DNA of 64,000 nt, taken from positions 1 to 64,000 of the forward strand of contig JAIQEW010000003.1 in NCBI GenBank assembly GCA_020073605.1, in the 5' to 3' direction. Below, piece after piece: positions 61,205-64,000 of the stretch (position 1 is the stretch's first letter; each line of letters starts with the position of its first letter). The DNA is from Terriglobia bacterium (GTDB lineage: Bacteria > Acidobacteriota > Terriglobia > Acidiferrales > UBA7541). Below the pieces are notes generated by a model. That model ran no database searches, had not been told where the DNA came from, and saw only the letters and a program-made list of their open reading frames with translations. The position numbers were made by a program, and so were the translations under genes.

Positions 61205-61933
61205 ATGAAGAAGCTTGCCGATATCACCATTTGCCTCGCGCTTTTGCTTGTCCTTGCTCGCTTTATGCCGCTCCATGCCCAAAGGCAGACCAGCGCGCCC
61301 GCTGCCGGTCCAGGTGCAAGAAGCGTTTCTGTCAATGCCGCTCCGCCCAAACAGCCATCATTCGATTGTCGCAAAGCTGTTTCTCCTTCCGAGAAAACTA
61401 TCTGTGCAAATGCCGAACTGTCTCGACTCGACTTCCAGCTCGGCCGAATGTGGAGAATATTGCTTGACGACTTTATCGATTCTGCTCAAAGGACTCTGAT
61501 GAAGGAAGACCAGAGGACATGGATAGCACGCCGGACAAAGTGCGGTGATGATGCCGATTGTATCGGCAAACTCTACCGGGATCGACTCTCTACCCTGAAC
61601 GGTGCCGACCCGGCGCATCGATTCTCAGGAGTGTACGAAGTGAAGGACATCGGGTACTTTGCGCTCTTCCCCATCGGAAATCGCTACCTCGTCAACATTC
61701 AGACTGCAGATCCGCGTGAAGGGAGATGGGAGTGTGAACTGGCCGGGGAAGCCGAGTCTTCCGGCGACGATTTGGAAATCAAGATCGAGGGATCGGTCTT
61801 TCAGGCACGTCTGCAAGACACAAAAATGCTAGTCGTGAGTAACACCGAAAGTGTCTCTAAAGCAGCTTCTCAGTTCTGCGGGCTCAACGGCACCTTCGCA
61901 TTTAGCTATCATCGAGTTCGTCCCAACCTCTGA
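61205..61933 (+). CDS. Secreted LprI-like (DUF1311) protein
   Basis: ATG 61205 has AAGGTG 6 bases upstream. The 242-aa product has a signal peptide ending LARFMPLHAQ. Residues 45-120 match the lysozyme-inhibitor LprI N-terminal/DUF1311 fold: SFDCRKAVSPSEKTICANAELSRLDFQL, MKEDQRTWIARRTKCGDDADCIGKLYRDRL with four conserved Cys. The C-terminal half is a beta-rich domain (GVYEVKDIGYFALFPIGNRYLVNIQ). LprI proteins inhibit lysozyme in mycobacteria, but most DUF1311 proteins are uncharacterised. It ends the cluster, 13 bases after paralogue C. Confidence 0.75.
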   Translation: MKKLADITICLALLLVLARFMPLHAQRQTSAPAAGPGARSVSVNAAPPKQPSFDCRKAVSPSEKTICANAELSRLDFQLGRMWRILLDDFIDSAQRTLMKEDQRTWIARRTKCGDDADCIGKLYRDRLSTLNGADPAHRFSGVYEVKDIGYFALFPIGNRYLVNIQTADPREGRWECELAGEAESSGDDLEIKIEGSVFQARLQDTKMLVVSNTESVSKAASQFCGLNGTFAFSYHRVRPNL

Positions 61934-62020
61934 TTCCGCAATAAGACGCGGCGACCGTTCGGCTTCGAGCTGCTTCGAAGTGCTTGGCACCAAAACCGGA
62001 GTTGGCGGACTGAACTCAAG

Positions 62021-62373
62021 TCAATATTCTTCGGGCAGCAGAATACACGTAGACGAACAGTCCGCTTCCGTAATCACCCAGAGCTTGTCCTCCGCGCTAG
62101 TGTGGTAGGCGCTCAAGAGCCGAAACCCCGCTGGAGTGAAGAGTCGTTTTCCCTCGATGTCTTCGGGAGGAACGTCTCCCCAATCACCACTGACGTGACG
62201 AGTAAGAAATGCCCCCGGTTGCTGGCCCGCTTTTTCAAGCGTGGCCAGTGCACCGGGGGGTACGGTGACGATCGCCCAGAAGTAAACCAGCCGGCCGTAC
62301 TGTTTTTGGTGGGTACCCAGGAAGCGGTCAGTCCCTGGCTTTACTTTTGCAGCCGGGTAGGGTATTAGCGGTT
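62021..62373 (-). pseudogene. Start-less remnant of a small mobile-element protein
   Basis: This minus-strand frame has no ATG, GTG or TTG start. It reads VTVPPGALATLEKAGQQPGA, FLTRHVSGDWGDVPPED, GFRLLSAYHTSAEDKLWVIT and ends LLPEEY before TGA 62021-62023. From memory this matches a well-conserved family of about 100-aa proteins on plasmids and islands with the core GDWGD, GFRLLSAY and TEADRSSTTxLLPEEY. An in-frame TAA lies upstream at 62374-62376. The 5' end seems lost, so it is probably dead. Confidence 0.6.
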
Positions 62374-62386
62374 ACGACGGTTACGA
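62370..62386 (+). repeat. Right paired GGTTACGA sites of element 2
   Basis: GGTTACGA at 62370-62377 and 62379-62386 (9-base period), 128 bases inside the right core, matching the octamers at the left end of element 2. Confidence 0.55.
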
Positions 62387-62514
62387 CTTTTCGGTACGCG
62401 GCAAAGCGTCACGCAACGCGGCGCAACGTCTCCGATGAATATTCCGTTGAAATATCAGGAGTTAGCGATTTAAGTTTCCTGTTTGCAATGCGATTCGGAG
62501 CGGAGGTCAACAAT

Positions 62515-62529
62515 CCCCCCTCTCCGCCA
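62515..62529 (+). other. attR of element 2
   Basis: CCCCCCTCTCCGCCA, one C shorter than the tRNA-Ser 3' end, preceded by AAT and followed by T as in the tRNA. It marks the outer right end of the tandem array. Confidence 0.7.
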
Positions 62530-62806
62530 TCTTACGTTAGAGCTTCGGACGGCAGGCCATCCTTTGCCAAAGCTACGGCTGGCAGCCCAGATTCTTAACC
62601 CCACACTTTGCGGGCGGTATCGGTGACGAGCGCGAGCTCGAGTCACTGGTCCTCGATCGCAGCACGTCCGGCTCGCGACTCCTCAAGCTCCAGACACTAC
62701 GATGCGGAGCCACATGTTGACACAAACAACGACGGACCAGTAAGATTCCGGGCCAAGTTGCGGTGGATGGTGTATTTTTCGGGGATAGTCTAGCGGGAGA
62801 CCAGCG
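62530..62806. other. 277-base stretch without a recognised gene
   Basis: Between the right end of element 2 and the CsgG-like gene. No open frame with motifs was seen. The promoter of the CsgG-like gene should be near 62760-62800. Confidence 0.4.
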
Positions 62807-63853
62807 ATGAACAAGATTCTTTTGACCATTCTGATTTTGGGCGCATTCCTTGCAGCAGAGGCGCCCGGCGCGAAGGCTCAGGCGCCAGCAGCGGCGCCGG
62901 CGGCCTCGGCCGCGCCGGCAGGCGCGCCGGCACCGGCTGGAGGGCGCAAGAAGCGCGTCGCCGTGTTCGATTTCGACTTTGGCACGGTGCAGTCTGCCTC
63001 GAACGCGGCTTTTGGACAGAACATCGACGTCGGCAAGGGCATATCGGACCTGCTGGTGAAGTATCTGGTGCAGGACGGCACTTACTCCGTGATCGAGCGC
63101 AAGGCGCTCGACAAGATCCTGGCCGAGCAAAATTTCTCGAATAGCGACCGCGCGAACCCGGCTTCCGCCGCGAAGCTCGGCAAGCTGCTGGGCGTGGATG
63201 CCATCATCGTGGGCAGCGTCACGCAATTCGGAAACGACACCAAGAAGACCAACGTCGGCGGCGGTGGCGGCGGCTTTGGCGGGTTCGGCGTCGGCGGGTT
63301 CTCCCACAGCAAGACCAAGGCAATCGTGAATCTCGACGCGCGGATCGTGGACATCGATACGGCCGAGATTCTCGGCGTGGCGGAGGGCCACGGCGAATCT
63401 TCACGCTCGAGCACCGGCCTGCTGGGCGGCGGCGGGCACTGGGGCGGCTGGGGCGGCGGCGCTGTGGACTTCGGCAGCAGCGATTTCCAGCAAACGATTC
63501 TTGGAGAGGCCGTCAAACTATCCGTCGAGCAGATGAGCAAGGGCCTGATCGAAGACAATTCCAAGCTTTCGATTCGGACCGTGATCGTTTCGGGGCTCGT
63601 CGCGGCAGTAGACGGCGGGCAGGTTGTCCTGAACGTGGGCGCGAAGTCGGGCGTGAAGGTGGGCGATACGCTTTCGATCGAGCGCATCACGAAGGAGATC
63701 AAGGACCCGGCGACGGGCGCCGTTCTCCGTCGCCTGTCAACTCCGATCGGCGTCGTGCGCGTCACCGACGTGGACGATATTTCCTCGATTGCTTCGCCAG
63801 TTTCCGGCGCGGGCTTCAAAGTCGGCGACGCGGCAAAGACCGTAACGCAGTAG
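62807..63853 (+). CDS. CsgG/HfaB-family secreted protein
   Basis: ATG 62807 has GGGAG 7 bases upstream. The 348-aa product has a signal peptide (LLTILILGAFLAAEAPGAKAQ) without an obvious lipobox, then an Ala/Pro-rich spacer. The CsgG-like domain covers about residues 48-240: RVAVFDFDFG, LLVKYLVQDGTYSVIERKALDKIL, LLGVDAIIVGSVTQFG and LDARIVDIDTAEIL, with two Gly-rich loops. The last 90 residues (VAAVDGGQVVLNVGAKSGVKVGDTLSIER) match the C-terminal FlgT-like domain often fused to CsgG proteins. It may assemble at the outer membrane. Confidence 0.85.
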   Translation: MNKILLTILILGAFLAAEAPGAKAQAPAAAPAASAAPAGAPAPAGGRKKRVAVFDFDFGTVQSASNAAFGQNIDVGKGISDLLVKYLVQDGTYSVIERKALDKILAEQNFSNSDRANPASAAKLGKLLGVDAIIVGSVTQFGNDTKKTNVGGGGGGFGGFGVGGFSHSKTKAIVNLDARIVDIDTAEILGVAEGHGESSRSSTGLLGGGGHWGGWGGGAVDFGSSDFQQTILGEAVKLSVEQMSKGLIEDNSKLSIRTVIVSGLVAAVDGGQVVLNVGAKSGVKVGDTLSIERITKEIKDPATGAVLRRLSTPIGVVRVTDVDDISSIASPVSGAGFKVGDAAKTVTQ

Positions 63854-63861
63854 CGCACGCG

Positions 63862-63898
63862 GGCGAGTTCCCCGGCAACTTGCCGGGGAGCGCTCGCC
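63862..63898. terminator. Bidirectional terminator-like stem-loop
   Basis: CCCCGGCA (63870-63877) pairs with TGCCGGGG (63881-63888), with an outer GGCGAG/CTCGCC stem. It lies between the convergent CsgG-like gene and the minus-strand gene at the window edge. There is no U-tract. Confidence 0.5.
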
Positions 63899-63908
63899 GC
63901 GCGAAGTA

Positions 63909-64000
63909 TCAGCGTTCCTTGGGCGGGATGTAGCGGTGAGTGCGCACTTCGCCCTCATCCGGATCGAGCGCGTTTTCCACGCCGCTCACCACTTCCGCTT
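63909..64000 (-). CDS. C-terminal end of an unrecognised gene (partial)
   Basis: Twenty-nine codons in frame from the window edge to TGA 63911-63909, reading VENALDPDEGEVRTHRYIPP near the end. The acidic segment and Pro-rich tail do not identify a family. It is kept because the frame is open to the edge, ends just after a terminator-like stem, and has codon use like its neighbours. Confidence 0.4.
   Translation of the reverse strand, partial: AEVVSGVENALDPDEGEVRTHRYIPPKER

Larger units (their letters stand above)
52884..62529. mobile_element. Integrative element 2 (about 9.6 kb), decayed
   Basis: Runs from the second to the third copy of the tRNA 3' end. A broken integrase lies at its left end and paired GGTTACGA sites occur near both ends. 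Its right core has lost one C. The cargo is a plus-strand run of secreted proteins plus a decayed mobile-element gene on the minus strand. It was probably inserted in the tRNA first and then pushed away when element 1 inserted. Confidence 0.75.

Overview
The window is GC-rich, densely packed bacterial chromosome, consistent with an Acidobacteriota soil or sediment organism. That assignment is an inference from the enzyme mix: succinylase-type DAP genes, futalosine menaquinone genes, secreted S9 and S53 peptidases, a CsgG-like lipoprotein-type gene and a DUF4139 protein. No rRNA genes or CRISPR arrays were seen. One tRNA gene, tRNA-Ser(GCU), is at 41633-41726.

Bases 1-34000 are core metabolism, mostly on the minus strand. 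They hold lysC-thrC-thrB (with an 11-bp tandem repeat between lysC and thrC), a secreted S53 peptidase, and a complete overlapping his operon hisI-G-D-C-B-H-F-A. The his operon is preceded by a His-rich leader peptide, an intrinsic terminator and a promoter, which looks like a classic transcription attenuator. Next come a GntR regulator with a DUF1648 membrane protein, dapE-B-A-D, lysA-sirC, purH-hemD, selA, ubiX-prenyltransferase-mqnE, xerC and an ABC exporter. 

Bases 34072-36600 look like a small foreign island: a proteasome-like Ntn-hydrolase candidate, a zinc-ribbon ORF and an IS1595-type transposase. Core genes resume at 36622-41427 (DPP-IV-like peptidase, TPR-like protein, DUF4139 protein).

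At tRNA-Ser(GCU) two integrative elements sit in tandem, bounded by three copies of the tRNA 3' end (41711, 52868, 62515). Element 1 (41727-52883) has an intact tyrosine integrase and excisionase, a truncated prim-pol primase, an orphan DNA methyltransferase, a zincin, several zinc-ribbon miniproteins and a multi-hairpin leader RNA. Element 2 (52884-62529) is older: its integrase is broken by a stop codon. Its cargo is a six-gene run of secreted proteins, including three tandem paralogues that share an N-terminal module but carry unrelated C-terminal domains. This modular secreted cassette is the best candidate for an undescribed system. The window ends with a chromosomal CsgG-family gene and the tail of a minus-strand gene.
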